From CAWCTB01 sp963798275 (lineage in GTDB: Bacteria; Acidobacteriota; Terriglobia; Terriglobales; Acidobacteriaceae): DNA of 64,000 nt. Shown here piece by piece: positions 19,672 to 28,738 of this stretch. The position numbers were made by a program, and so were the translations under genes. Location: assembly GCA_963798275.1 (NCBI GenBank), contig CAWCTB010000031.1, forward strand, positions 26,364 through 90,363, given 5' to 3'. Within the stretch, counting starts at the first letter, position 1. Each line of letters opens with the position of its first letter. The notes under the pieces are model-generated. The model saw only the letters and a program-made list of their open reading frames with translations. It had not been told where the DNA came from and searched no databases.

Positions 19672-20658
19672 ATGGTTACTGTACAGCGCCAGCCGCAACC
19701 TCGAACCGTCGTGGAGATCCTCGACCTCAGGCATTTCTCATCTGCCGATCTGCGGGCCTTGCTCGACGAGGAGGTCGACGCATGGGGCAGCCTGTTGTCA
19801 TGGGACTATCGCGGCTCGTCGGAGATGATCCTGCGCTACGTCGACGCCAAGATTCTTCCCGGTTACGCAGCGGTCGAGCGGGGCAGCATCGTCGGTTATG
19901 CTTTCTTCGTCTACGAGGGCAGCAAGGGAGTCATCGGAGACCTATTCGTGTCGCCGCGGCGGATCGACGCGCGGGACGTGGAAATACGGCTGCTCCATCA
20001 CGTCATCGAGACTCTGCAGGAATCACCCGGCGTGCACCGCGTCGAAGCGCAGTTGCTGACCCACTCGACCGGAGAACTGGCGGCGCCGTTCCTGTCAAAC
20101 GGCTTTCAGCGATACCGCAGGCTGTTTCTGTCGCTGCCTTTGAACCGCAAGGACGGGGTTAATTTCCATCCCAGCAAACCCGTGCCCGACGTCCAGATTC
20201 GCCGTTGGACCGAGCAGGACTATCAGCCCGCCGCCAGCGTCATCACCGCGGCCTACCGCGCGCACATCGATTCCGAGATCAACGACCAGTACCGCACCAA
20301 CGCCGGGTCCATGCGCTTCCTGAACAACATCGTTCGCTTTCCCGGTTGCGGCGTCTTCGATGTGGATTCGTCGTTCGTAGCAGTCCACAAACCTTCGCAC
20401 TCGGTGATCGGGCTGATTCTCTGCTCGCGGGTGAAGGATGACGTCGGACACGTCACGCAGGTATGCCTGCTGCCTGAGTACCGAGGCCAGGGTATCGGCG
20501 AGAGCCTGATTGCCGCGACCTACGGCTCCCTGCGCAATCGCAATTTCGCCCAGTTATCGCTGACGGTCACCGAAGCGAACCAGCCGGCCGTGGACTTGTA
20601 TAAGCGTATCGGCTTCGTCGAGAAGCGGGTTTTCGACGCGTTTGTGTGGGAAGGGTAA
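19672..20658 (+). CDS. Tandem GNAT-fold N-acetyltransferase
   Basis: A 328-residue cytoplasmic protein with two GNAT-like halves. The C-terminal half (about 180-328) is a clear acetyltransferase domain: VTQVCLLPEYRGQGIGESLI is the acetyl-CoA pyrophosphate-binding R/Q-x-x-G-x-G motif, and ANQPAVDLYKRIGFVEKRVF is motif B. The N-terminal half (VGYAFFVYEGSKGVIGDLFV) has the strand pattern of a GNAT domain without a good cofactor loop. The substrate is not predictable. The ATG at 19672 is preferred; ATG 19636 and TTG 19612 are also in frame and none has a strong ribosome-binding site. Confidence 0.8.
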   Translation: MVTVQRQPQPRTVVEILDLRHFSSADLRALLDEEVDAWGSLLSWDYRGSSEMILRYVDAKILPGYAAVERGSIVGYAFFVYEGSKGVIGDLFVSPRRIDARDVEIRLLHHVIETLQESPGVHRVEAQLLTHSTGELAAPFLSNGFQRYRRLFLSLPLNRKDGVNFHPSKPVPDVQIRRWTEQDYQPAASVITAAYRAHIDSEINDQYRTNAGSMRFLNNIVRFPGCGVFDVDSSFVAVHKPSHSVIGLILCSRVKDDVGHVTQVCLLPEYRGQGIGESLIAATYGSLRNRNFAQLSLTVTEANQPAVDLYKRIGFVEKRVFDAFVWEG

Positions 20659-20661
20659 AGG

Positions 20662-20743
20662 CAGTTTCAAGTTGCGGGTTTCCAGTTTCCAGTTAATGAG
20701 CTTCCGGGGCTGCTCGAAACTTGAAACTTGAAACTCGAAACTA
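20662..20743. repeat. Intergenic inverted repeat made of GTTTC/GAAAC words
   Basis: Between the convergent GNAT gene and the minus-strand small membrane gene. The left half (20662-20693) reads CAGTTTCAAGTT and GTTTCCAGTTTCCAGTT. The right half (20714-20743) reads TCGAAACTTGAAACTTG and AAACTCGAAACTAG, nearly its reverse complement. The two halves can fold into a long imperfect stem. It overlaps the end of the minus-strand gene by 3 bases and may act as a two-way transcription end. Confidence 0.6.
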
Positions 20744-20926
20744 GTCATGCTTAATCAGCCACATCGCCCACGAGGCGACGATCACGCCGACCACAAACAG
20801 CAGAAAGCAGTAGGCGCCGTAGCGCATCATGTCGCGCGGAGTGTTGCGTTGGGTGATGCCGAAGACGGTCGATGCGCAGAGCGCGAACAGAACGGCGGCG
20901 CTGAAGTGAGAGAGTTCGAAGGTCAT
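20741..20926 (-). CDS. Small two-helix membrane protein, function unknown
   Basis: A 61-residue protein with two hydrophobic segments (HFSAAVLFALCASTVFGI and YGAYCFLLFVVGVIVASWAM) separated by a charged loop TQRNTPRDMMR. I do not recognise a named family. Its reality is supported by an ATGA overlap: its ATG (20926-20924) overlaps the TGA stop of the upstream DUF6677-like gene, so translation is likely coupled. Both gene products are small membrane proteins and may work together. Confidence 0.65.
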   Translation of the reverse strand: MTFELSHFSAAVLFALCASTVFGITQRNTPRDMMRYGAYCFLLFVVGVIVASWAMWLIKHD

Positions 20927-21340
20927 TGTTTCTTGCCGATGGCGATGTGGTAGGCGTCGACCGCGGAGATCACGTTCAGCAATCCCGCCACGACGATGTA
21001 CTTGGTGCCGTAGTCGGCCACGGCGCGATGGATGTTACCCCCGCCCCAATCCATGGAACGAGCGACGAAGTAGAGCGCGCCCGCGCCAAGGTCTCCGACG
21101 AAGCCCAGCATGTCGAGCAGGTCGCCGGTGTTGTAGGCGTATACCTTGCCCTGCATTCCGAGTCCAACGAAAAACATGACGAAGACCGCCGCCATCAGCA
21201 GCAGTCCGCGAATCCAGCGGCGTTGGATGAAGTGGCCCAGCCCGGGCAGAATCCAGCCCGCAATGGGCGCGACGTACGTCATCGATCCCGCCGACACCGT
21301 GCCCGTTCTTCACTGCAGTCGTGTTTTGCGTGTTCGCCAT
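20923..21340 (-). CDS. DUF6677-like membrane protein (one-base insertion near the 5' end)
   Basis: A small membrane protein with YVAPIAGWILPGLGHFIQ, RGLLLMAAVFVMFFVGLGM and a conserved end (DYGTKYIVVAGLLNVISAVD) resembling a family seen in Acidobacteria. The assignment to DUF6677 is from memory. The in-frame 124-codon stretch starts only with GTG 21297. An ATG at 21340 forms a TAATG overlap with the stop of the upstream M24 peptidase and opens a frame (MANTQNTTAVKNG). Removing one base near 21300 joins this frame to the main frame and gives 138 residues. The full-length gene is therefore probably interrupted by an inserted base. Confidence 0.7.
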
Positions 21341-22503
21341 TAAATCTGCACCAACTCGTTCTGTATCCGGCCGGTCACTTCGCCTTGGCCATGATGGATG
21401 ATCATGTTTACTTCGCTGCGGACGCCGAACTCCGGCAAGTAAATGCCCGGCTCGATCGAGAAGCAGGTGTTGGGCAGGATCTCGCGATCGTCCTTAGTCT
21501 CAAGGTTATCAAGGTTGGCGCCATTGGCGTGGATGTCGCGGCCGATGGAATGCCCGGTGCGATGGACAAAATACTGCCCGTAGCCTTTGCCCGCGATGAA
21601 CTCGCGCACCGCCTGATCGACTTCCCAGCCGTGGAGTTTCTGCCTCGTCTCAAAGGCGCCTTTCACCTTGGCGATGCCTACGTCGCGCGCGCCACGCACA
21701 ATCTCAAATATCTCGCGCTGCTTGTCGGTAGGGGCTCCGACCACGCCGGTCCAGGTAATGTCGTAATAGACCGAGTCGGGCTCGTTGCACTTGGCCCAGA
21801 TGTCGAGCAAAACAAAATCGCCGGGCTTGATGGGTGCTGACTTTTCAGCCGTCGGTTCGTAGTGCGGGTCGCCGCTGTTCGCGTTCACGCTGACGTTGGG
21901 GGGATCGCAGGTATTGAGGTTCTCGCGCTGGAAGGCTTCCAGGATCCATTGCTGAATTTCGAACTCGTGCGTTCCGCCGTTACGGGCTCGTCGTCCGATC
22001 TCCTGAAACGCGCCGGCTGTAATTTTATCCACGGCGTCCCGGGCCTTGAAGTGCGACGCGATCTGCGCCTCAGTCAGAACAGCCTCGAAGCGTGCCACCA
22101 GGTTGGCCGAGCTGACGATCTCCTTGCCAAAGCTGCGCACCAGCTCCAGCATGCCGCCATCGACCAACGAGATGTACGGGATCTGATTATTTGGGGAGTA
22201 CTGCATAACGACGGTCTGGAAGGGAGCGACCATCGATCGCAGATTCTCCCAGAGCTCCTGCCACGCCGAATACTCAAGCTTCGTGCCGGGCAGCGAGTCG
22301 AGGTGATGGCTTTCAATACGGTGCACGAGCTTGACTGGATCACCCTCCGCCGGGATGAGGTAAAACCAACGGCGGGTGACCATCATCGCTTCCGGCAGCC
22401 CAAGCACGCGGTAGGCAATGGGATCGCGATGGTGATGATCGTAGAAGAGCCAGGCTTCCTGGCGGCTGTCGCGCAGGGCAGCCTGAATGTCGGTGAGATT
22501 CAT
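21340..22503 (-). CDS. M24-family metallopeptidase (Xaa-Pro aminopeptidase-like)
   Basis: A 387-residue creatinase/aminopeptidase-P type protein. A non-catalytic N-terminal domain (about 1-150) precedes the pita-bread domain, in which the metal ligands appear in order: VLLDIWA (Asp), VYYDITWTG (Asp), HRTGHSIGRDIH (His), CFSIEPGIY (Glu) and VRSEVNMII (Glu). It probably removes N-terminal residues preceding proline from peptides in the cytoplasm. The ATG at 22503 (MNLTDIQAAL) is preferred to the longer frame. It is the first gene of a coupled minus-strand operon with two membrane proteins. Confidence 0.87.
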   Translation of the reverse strand: MNLTDIQAALRDSRQEAWLFYDHHHRDPIAYRVLGLPEAMMVTRRWFYLIPAEGDPVKLVHRIESHHLDSLPGTKLEYSAWQELWENLRSMVAPFQTVVMQYSPNNQIPYISLVDGGMLELVRSFGKEIVSSANLVARFEAVLTEAQIASHFKARDAVDKITAGAFQEIGRRARNGGTHEFEIQQWILEAFQRENLNTCDPPNVSVNANSGDPHYEPTAEKSAPIKPGDFVLLDIWAKCNEPDSVYYDITWTGVVGAPTDKQREIFEIVRGARDVGIAKVKGAFETRQKLHGWEVDQAVREFIAGKGYGQYFVHRTGHSIGRDIHANGANLDNLETKDDREILPNTCFSIEPGIYLPEFGVRSEVNMIIHHGQGEVTGRIQNELVQI

Positions 22504-22629
22504 GCGTACCTCATTGTAAATGACGGTGGCCGTGCTGGTGGCACCAACGCCGAGAGGAAACACAATCGGACGTGAGCGGAGTCACTGCCATCCGGCGTCA
22601 GAAGTCTTATTAGACATGTAGGACTGTTT

Positions 22630-23247
22630 ATGAGCCGACGGACGATTGGCGTAGTATTGGCAATTCTGCTAACCCTGGTGGCACTGGCCGTGTATTCGGG
22701 CAACGCGGTCCGCGCAGATTCCGGCGAGCGCTCCCGCTACCTGCCTGGTGACGAACTGATTCCCGTGTCGATCGGATCAGTGACCCACGCCATCAACATT
22801 CGCCGCTCTCCGCAAGCGGTGTGGCCGTGGCTTGCGCAGATGGGATCGGACCGCGGTGGATGGTACGGGTACGACTTTATTGACAATGGCGGGCGTGCCA
22901 GCGCAGAGCGAATCCTGCCGGAGTATCAAAACATTGCTCTGGGTACTGTGTTCCCGGCACTTCCGGGGGAGACGAACGGGTTCGTAGTGGCCAGGCTTGA
23001 CCAAGAACGCGACCTGGTCCTCGCGTGGCGCTCGCCCAGCGGCACCTACTTCACGACCTGGGCATTCGTGCTGGAAGAACCGCAGCCGGGCGTCACCCGC
23101 CTCATTGTGCGCGGACGCGTGGGCCCCGATTACCATCCCTTCGGCCTGCCTACATGGATCGCCAAGCTCCTCGCCCCACCGGCTCATTTCATCATGGAGC
23201 GCAAACAGTTGCTTGGTATCAAAAGACGCGTTGAAGGCGGGCCATAG
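22630..23247 (+). CDS. SRPBCC-type (START/Bet v1-like) membrane-anchored protein
   Basis: A 205-residue protein with an N-terminal hydrophobic segment (IGVVLAILLTLVALAVYSG), likely a membrane anchor or signal. The following domain resembles SRPBCC ligand-binding folds: HAINIRRSPQAVWPWLAQMG at its start is the classical helix-strand entry, with GGWYGYDFIDNGG, LVLAWRSPSGTYFTTWAFVLEE and RLIVRGRVGPDY as strands. No catalytic residues are expected in this fold. The ligand is unknown. It is transcribed divergently from the M24 peptidase. Confidence 0.68.
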   Translation: MSRRTIGVVLAILLTLVALAVYSGNAVRADSGERSRYLPGDELIPVSIGSVTHAINIRRSPQAVWPWLAQMGSDRGGWYGYDFIDNGGRASAERILPEYQNIALGTVFPALPGETNGFVVARLDQERDLVLAWRSPSGTYFTTWAFVLEEPQPGVTRLIVRGRVGPDYHPFGLPTWIAKLLAPPAHFIMERKQLLGIKRRVEGGP

Positions 23248-23249
23248 GC

Positions 23250-23994
23250 TTACGTCTTGGCACCCTTCGGTCGAGGTCGGCCCAGTACCCGTGCGCGCGT
23301 GGCAGCGGGCAGCGTCTCGCACGCGGTTCGCAGTACCAGCCGTGGCGTACGCTCACGGATTGTCATCAGGTATTCGACCGTCTGGTCCGGATTTGCCTTG
23401 GCCGCTTCGCGCAATAGCCAGCCGAGCCCCTTCTGCACCATGTCATCGCCGCTCGGCAGCAGCAGTTCGGTGATTTCCTGAATCTGCTCGAAGTTCTTGT
23501 GCTGGCGCGTGCTGTGGATGAGGCTCACAGCGGCCGCCCGCTGATGCCACACGTTCTTCTTCTTCGCCCAGCGCGGAAGGCGCGCCAGATAGAAGTCATC
23601 GGATGCAACCATTGGCCCGATGAGGTAATGGACCAGCGCATCGTGGTCGGCCCAGGTGCTGACGCGACCCAGCCAGCTCTCGAAAAGCTTGAACTCGTTG
23701 CGGCCAAACTGCGGGGTGAGGGTTTCCAGCAGCATTACCGCAAAACTCTTCTCCTCCAGCACTTCGCCGGCGAACAGTTGATCGGCAACCTGCAACAGGT
23801 AGGGCAGCCCATGCTCGGCGAGAATCGCGCGCCGAAAGCGCACCGCCACCTTACGCAACTCGTCGGTGTACCAGCCGCGCGACTGCACCTCGTGCTTGAA
23901 GAAGCGCTGCACCTCGATGGTGTGTGGGCGCCGAGCCTCCGTTCTTCAGCACGGTGCGAATGTGGGCGGCGATGTAGGCTGGAGATTTCTTCAC
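23250..23994 (-). CDS. DNA alkylation repair protein, AlkD-like (frameshifted)
   Basis: A HEAT-repeat DNA glycosylase-like protein that in the family removes alkylated bases. The 220-codon main part shows FFKHEVQSRGWYTDELRKVA, VSTWADHDALVHYLIGP, VWHQRAAAVSLIHSTR and the C-terminal DMVQKGLGWLLREAAK, all AlkD-like. The natural start is probably GTG 23994 (MKKSPAYIAAHIRTVLKNGG). That stretch is one frame off, and removing one base near 23920-23930 joins the parts into 247 residues. It ends 3 bases from the convergent SRPBCC gene. The insertion may be a sequencing error. Confidence 0.8.
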
Positions 23995-24009
23995 GGGTAA
24001 TTCTCGCAA

Positions 24010-25296
24010 TCAGCCAGCCGCTGCTGGCGACTCCTCCGCAGTCTTTGGTCGCATGAACTTGTCGTAAACCCACAGCGCCAGCGCTGTCAGTACACCGACT
24101 GCAGTGATCACCCACCACATCATCTGCGGCCTGTGCTCCACCTCGCCATAGTGGTGAATCAGGAATCCACCAAACCTTCCGCCGATCAATGAGCCGATCC
24201 CCAGCGGCAGAAAGGCGAATCCCATGTAGGTGCCTTGCTGTCCTGACGGCGCCAGTCGCGAAATATATTCGTAGTAGCGCGGAGACATCGTGATCTCGCC
24301 CAGGGCGATTGCGATCAGGGTAAGAACCGCGCCGAGTCCGCTGGGCACCAAGATGAGAATGATCCAACCCAGGGCGGTGATGAGCGTGCCCACCGTGATG
24401 GCTGTAAATGCCGGGACCTTTTGCGTGAGTATGTTGATGGCGACCGTCAGCGCAATCACCACCAGCGGACCGGTCACCAGGAGCAGCTCGGTGTCGATGT
24501 TGGGATTGATGTAATTGTGAACGTATAGTGGGAAGGTGATGAACTCCTGCCAGTAGACGATCCAGTAGCCAGTGAAAATCAGCAGGAACAGCATGAACCG
24601 GGGATTGGTGACGACCGTTCCAAAGTTGCGGGCGGCTTGGGCGAGGCTGGCGGTTTCAACTTCCTCCGAACGGCGTGGTTCGCGGAAGAACAGCAGCACG
24701 CCGAGGAACATCACGAAGACGCTGAGGGCGGCAACCCGAAAGACGTTCTCCACGCTCATGGTCCGGTGCACGTAGGACGCCACGTACGGACCGGCAGCTC
24801 CGCCGATGTTCACCAGCGTGTAGTAGATGGAGTACCCGATGGAGCGGACGTTTTCCTTCGACGCGCGCGCGGTCGTGCCGACCACGCTCGGCTTCACCAG
24901 CGCCACGCCGAATGCCGGCAGCGCGAGCACCAACACAACCAGCACGCCCAACGGCATCGCGTTGCGCACCGGCGCGAGCCAGGGCGCCCCCAGCGATCCC
25001 AACAGAAAATACGCGCCGGCGAGAATGAGGTAAGCCAGCGCCAGCGCGCGGCGGAAACCCATGCGGTCGGCCAGGGTTCCGCCGAACACGGGCAGAAACC
25101 ACACCAGCCCGCCGAAGAACCCGGTGAGCGTGCCCGCGCGTTCCGTGGGGAATTGCAGGGTCTCGTGCAGATAACGTACCAAGGACGCAAAGGCAGCGTA
25201 ATAGGAAAGCCGCTCGAATAATTCGCTGATGTTGGCGACCCAGAAAGGACGCTCGAATCCGGTTTGAATCTCGCGCCACCGCTGCGCAAAGCTCAA
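24010..25296 (-). CDS. MFS transporter, peptide (POT)-like
   Basis: A 428-residue transporter with about 12 membrane segments. The N-terminus (ERPFWVANISELFERLSYYA) carries the E-R-x-S-Y-Y-A signature of proton-dependent oligopeptide transporters, and GGTLADRMGFRRAL is the MFS loop 2-3 motif. GQQGTYMGFAFLPLGIGSLI is a late conserved segment. Substrates are probably peptides, but the E-x-x-E-R proton motif is not intact as usually written, so the substrate is open. It lies 15 bases upstream of alkD and is preceded by the DUF167 gene after 10 bases. Confidence 0.82.
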   Translation of the reverse strand: MSFAQRWREIQTGFERPFWVANISELFERLSYYAAFASLVRYLHETLQFPTERAGTLTGFFGGLVWFLPVFGGTLADRMGFRRALALAYLILAGAYFLLGSLGAPWLAPVRNAMPLGVLVVLVLALPAFGVALVKPSVVGTTARASKENVRSIGYSIYYTLVNIGGAAGPYVASYVHRTMSVENVFRVAALSVFVMFLGVLLFFREPRRSEEVETASLAQAARNFGTVVTNPRFMLFLLIFTGYWIVYWQEFITFPLYVHNYINPNIDTELLLVTGPLVVIALTVAINILTQKVPAFTAITVGTLITALGWIILILVPSGLGAVLTLIAIALGEITMSPRYYEYISRLAPSGQQGTYMGFAFLPLGIGSLIGGRFGGFLIHHYGEVEHRPQMMWWVITAVGVLTALALWVYDKFMRPKTAEESPAAAG

Positions 25297-25306
25297 TGTT
25301 TTCTCC

Positions 25307-25612
25307 TCAGGGCAATCGGCCGATCGCCGTCCGCAGCCTGTCCTCGACCTGCGCGGCAGAGAGCCCGCGCACGCGAATCACTTTGTTTCGGCTGGATTCC
25401 CCGGCGGCTATCGTAACCGACGAACGCGCTACATTCAAAAGTTCTGCAACAAATGCAATACAAGCCTCATTGGCGCGGCCCTCGAGAGGCGGAGCGGTAA
25501 GGGCCACCTTCAACGCATCACCAACTTCCCCGGTGATGGCGTTCTTCTTTGCGCGCGGCTGTACTTTGACCAGAAACGTAGCCCCCGATGGCGTGTCGCG
25601 AACGGGAATCAT
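25307..25612 (-). CDS. DUF167 family protein (YggU-like)
   Basis: A 101-residue protein of the DUF167/YggU family. FLVKVQPRAKKNAITGEVG, LKVALTAPPLEGRANEACIAF and SVTIAAGESSRNKVIRVRGL are the conserved blocks. Function is not established; the family often sits beside yggS, as here. The ATG at 25612 overlaps the TGA stop of yggS (ATGA), which fixes the start over the upstream in-frame codons and indicates coupled translation. Confidence 0.88.
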   Translation of the reverse strand: MIPVRDTPSGATFLVKVQPRAKKNAITGEVGDALKVALTAPPLEGRANEACIAFVAELLNVARSSVTIAAGESSRNKVIRVRGLSAAQVEDRLRTAIGRLP

Positions 25613-26313
25613 GGTTTGGGACGCTCGCCGAAGATCGCGGTCCCGATGCGCACACAAGTCGAGCCTTCTTCGATGGCCACTTCGAAGTCGTGGGACATGC
25701 CCATGGAGAGTTCCAACAGATCGATCGCCGGTAATTGGCGTGCCGCAAGCCGGTCGCGCAGTTCACGCAAGCGACGAAAGTACGGGCGAGCACCTTCGGG
25801 GTCTTCGCTGTACGGCGGAACGGACATCAGTCCGCGAATGCGCAGGTGCGGCCATTCTGGCGCCTGCATCAGGATCGACTCGAGTTCCGCGGAATCGGGA
25901 GCGAGCCCGCTCTTGGCCTGCTCGCCTCCGACGTTGATCTCGAGCAACACATCCAGCCGCTTTCCAATATTCTCGGCTGCCGCGTTCAGGCGTTCTGCCA
26001 GCTTCGCCGAGTCGATGGAATCGACAGCCTGAAACAACTCCGCCGCCTTCGCCGCCTTGTTCGATTGCAGGTGGCCGATCATGTGGAATGCGACGCCTTC
26101 GAGTTGAGACACCTTGTCAAACTTCTGCGCGAACTCCTGCACCCGGTTCTCACCGAAGAGCCGCTGACCAGCGTTGTAGGCCTCGGTGATCGCATCCGGG
26201 CCGAAGGTCTTGGTGACCGCCATGAGAGCAACGTCAGCCGGATCGCGCCCGGCGCGCTCTGCAGCGCGGGCGATGCGTTCCTGGATGGCGAAGAGATTAT
26301 CGGCAATACTCAC
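25609..26313 (-). CDS. yggS: YggS family PLP-homeostasis protein
   Basis: A 234-residue fold-type III PLP-binding protein. VALMAVTKTF contains the PLP lysine (Lys35); FGENRVQEFAQKF, FHMIGHLQSNKAAKA, LEINVGGEQAKSG, IRGLMSVPP, ELSMGMSHDFEVAIEEGST and VRIGTAIFGER follow in family order. YggS proteins buffer pyridoxal phosphate and affect amino acid pools rather than catalysing a known reaction. It forms a coupled pair with the DUF167 gene. Confidence 0.95.
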   Translation of the reverse strand: MSIADNLFAIQERIARAAERAGRDPADVALMAVTKTFGPDAITEAYNAGQRLFGENRVQEFAQKFDKVSQLEGVAFHMIGHLQSNKAAKAAELFQAVDSIDSAKLAERLNAAAENIGKRLDVLLEINVGGEQAKSGLAPDSAELESILMQAPEWPHLRIRGLMSVPPYSEDPEGARPYFRRLRELRDRLAARQLPAIDLLELSMGMSHDFEVAIEEGSTCVRIGTAIFGERPKP

Positions 26314-26333
26314 GGGCCTTCAGTCTAGAACAA

Positions 26334-26356
26334 AGGCACGGATCGTCTCCGTGCCT
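26334..26356 (-). terminator. Hairpin after the OPT transporter gene
   Basis: AGGCACGGA (26334-26342) and TCCGTGCCT (26348-26356) form a perfect 9-bp stem with loop TCGTC. Read on the minus strand it is followed by TTGTTCT, a weak T run, so it could end transcription from the OPT gene before yggS. Confidence 0.5.
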
Positions 26357-26437
26357 CGGGTAGCGCTTGCGGGGCCAAAGCTCCATTTTTTCTGGCGGCT
26401 GGACGCCGGCCTGAAGGCTTGCTCTACCGAAACTGCC

Positions 26438-28490
26438 TCACATGATCGCTGTAGGCGGCGCCGGTTCGTCCGGACGCCCGGCATTTGCCAGCGGCACGCG
26501 TACCATCACGACCGCCAGGATGAGGAGCACGAGGAAGCCCGACAGCGCGTTGGGATGCTGGAAAATCACTGGCAGCGGCCACTGCTTGTACTTGAAGATG
26601 GCGATCACGATGCCCATGAGCGCTTCGCCGGCAATGAAGCCCGAGGCGGTGAGCACTCCCGCATTTTCGACGCGGGCCTTCTGGGCTTCGTTCAGGTCCT
26701 GGCGATCGCGTACTCTTGTCTGTGATCCAGCGAATGATGCCGCCGAGGAAGATGGCAAACGTTGTCTCCAGCGGCAGGTACATACCGACGGCGAACAGCA
26801 TCGGACTCTTCACCTCGATCATGATCAGCGCCAGACCCATCAGGATGCCGACCACGATCAGCGGCCAGGCCATCTCGCCGCCCACGATGCCCTTTGACAG
26901 CATGGCCATCAGTCCTGCTTGTGGAGCCGAGAGCTGACGGTCGCCGAAGCCGATACCGCCGCTATTGATGTTCGCCTGATTGAGCAACATCAGCACAGGA
27001 GCCAATGCGAAGCTGGCGACGGTGACGCCCATGAAGTCGCCAATCTGCATCTTGCTCGGCGTGCCGCCGAGAATGTGCCCGACCTTCAGGTCCTGCAACA
27101 TCTCGCCCGCGACCGCCGACGAAACACAGACTACGGCGGCAACACCCAGCACAGCTGCCACACCGGGCATCCCAGCGACGCCGATCAGCACCATCAGCAA
27201 CGCCGCGATAATCAAGGTCGCCAGAGTCAATCCGGAGATCGGGTTATTGGACGACCCGATCAAGCCGACAAGGTTTCCGGAGACCGCCGCAAAGAAGAAG
27301 CCAATGACGATCATGACGATCGCCGCGAGCACGCCACCCTTCACCATGCCGGAGTAATTGGTGTAGAGCACCATCATGGCGATCAGCACGATCGCAAGTC
27401 CGGCGAACACGACCTTGGCGTTCAGGTCGCGCTCGGTGCGCGCCGTGCCAGCGTGGGCAGCGGCTGACTTCTTCAGGTCGGAAACCGCGCGCGCCATGCC
27501 GCTGGCGAGACTCTTACGCATGCGGAACAGGGTGTAGCAGGCGCCCACCAGCATGCCACCCACGGCGATCGGGCGCACGATGAAACTCCACACGTCGCCG
27601 GCCTGCCCAGCCCAGAAAGCTTCATTGGGCGTGGTACCAGCCGGAACGAACTGGGCAACGAAGGTTGGTCCACCTAAGAACAAGATGAGCGGAACCAGCA
27701 GGCCCCAGGCGATCACGCCTCCCGCAAAGTTCAGGGACGCCAGGCGCGGGCCGATGATGTATCCCACGCCCAGATAGGCCGGGCTGATAGCGGGCGCGGA
27801 GACGATGGTGACTGCTCCGGTGCTCAGTTTCGGCGCGGTCGCCGAGCGGCCCATGCGCACAAAGCTGGTGCCCAGCTGCCCCACGTTCACGATGAAATCT
27901 TTGCTGGCGTTGAACAAACTGAACTGGCCCAGCAGGTAAATCAGCCCGCCAAAGCCCATATTGCCGAACAGGATCTTCGCCGCGCGGCTGCCCTGCTGCC
28001 CGGCGATGTGGATCTGCGAAGCCGCAACCGATTCGGGGAAGGGAAGCTCCGGGTCTTCGACCATTACCCGTCGCAGCAGGGTTACGAACAGAATGCCGAG
28101 AGCGCCGCCAACCAGCATCAGGATCGACGACTTCCAGTAAGCGTGTTTCAGGTCGAACACCGGCCAGGCGCCCGCAATCACGAATGCCGGGATGGTGAAA
28201 ATGGCGCCCGCTGCGACCGACTCTCCGATGGAGCCGACGGTTCGCGCGATGTTCTCCTCCAGGATCGAGCCTTTCATCAGGCGCAACACGGCCATGCCAA
28301 TGACGGCGGCGGGGTAGGTGGCGGCAATCGTCATGCCGGCGCGCAGACCCAGGTAGGCGTTGGCTGCGCCCAGGACTACCGTCATCACCAGTCCCAGGAT
28401 GACGGCGCGCACCGTAAATTCAGGTAGATCCGTCTGGTCAGGAACGTAAGAGCGGAACGTCTTGCCGGGCCGCTCGACAGTGGTGCTCAT
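26438..28490 (-). CDS. OPT-family oligopeptide/metal transporter (frameshifted near the 3' end)
   Basis: A large membrane transporter of the OPT superfamily, which moves peptides or metal chelates into the cytoplasm. AYLGLRAGMTIAATYPAAVIGM near residue 45 and VAASQIHIAGQQG are typical, with about 15 membrane segments. The main frame runs to WITDKST and then becomes nonsense. A second frame supplies VENAGVLTASGFIAGEALMG and two final membrane segments, the expected OPT C-terminus. Removing one base near 26705-26715 restores a continuous 683-residue protein. ATG at 28490. Confidence 0.88.
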
Positions 28491-28738
28491 AGATGAAGAC
28501 CTCGCGCGAGACGTAAATTATCGCGACGGCGCAAGTTAACACGCCAGCAACACTCGGTACAAGTGCAACCTAACGGTCACGATTTCCTTTCGTAAAACGG
28601 CTGTAAGCCACAAAGGTATTACCAGCGGCGGCATTGCGCGCGGGCAGCAAAGCCCATATACTGTGGTGTCTTGGTGCTTTCGGAGCAGCGAAGCGCAAGA
28701 GTGGGCTGCGATGTTCCGTCGGCACTGATGACTGGAGG

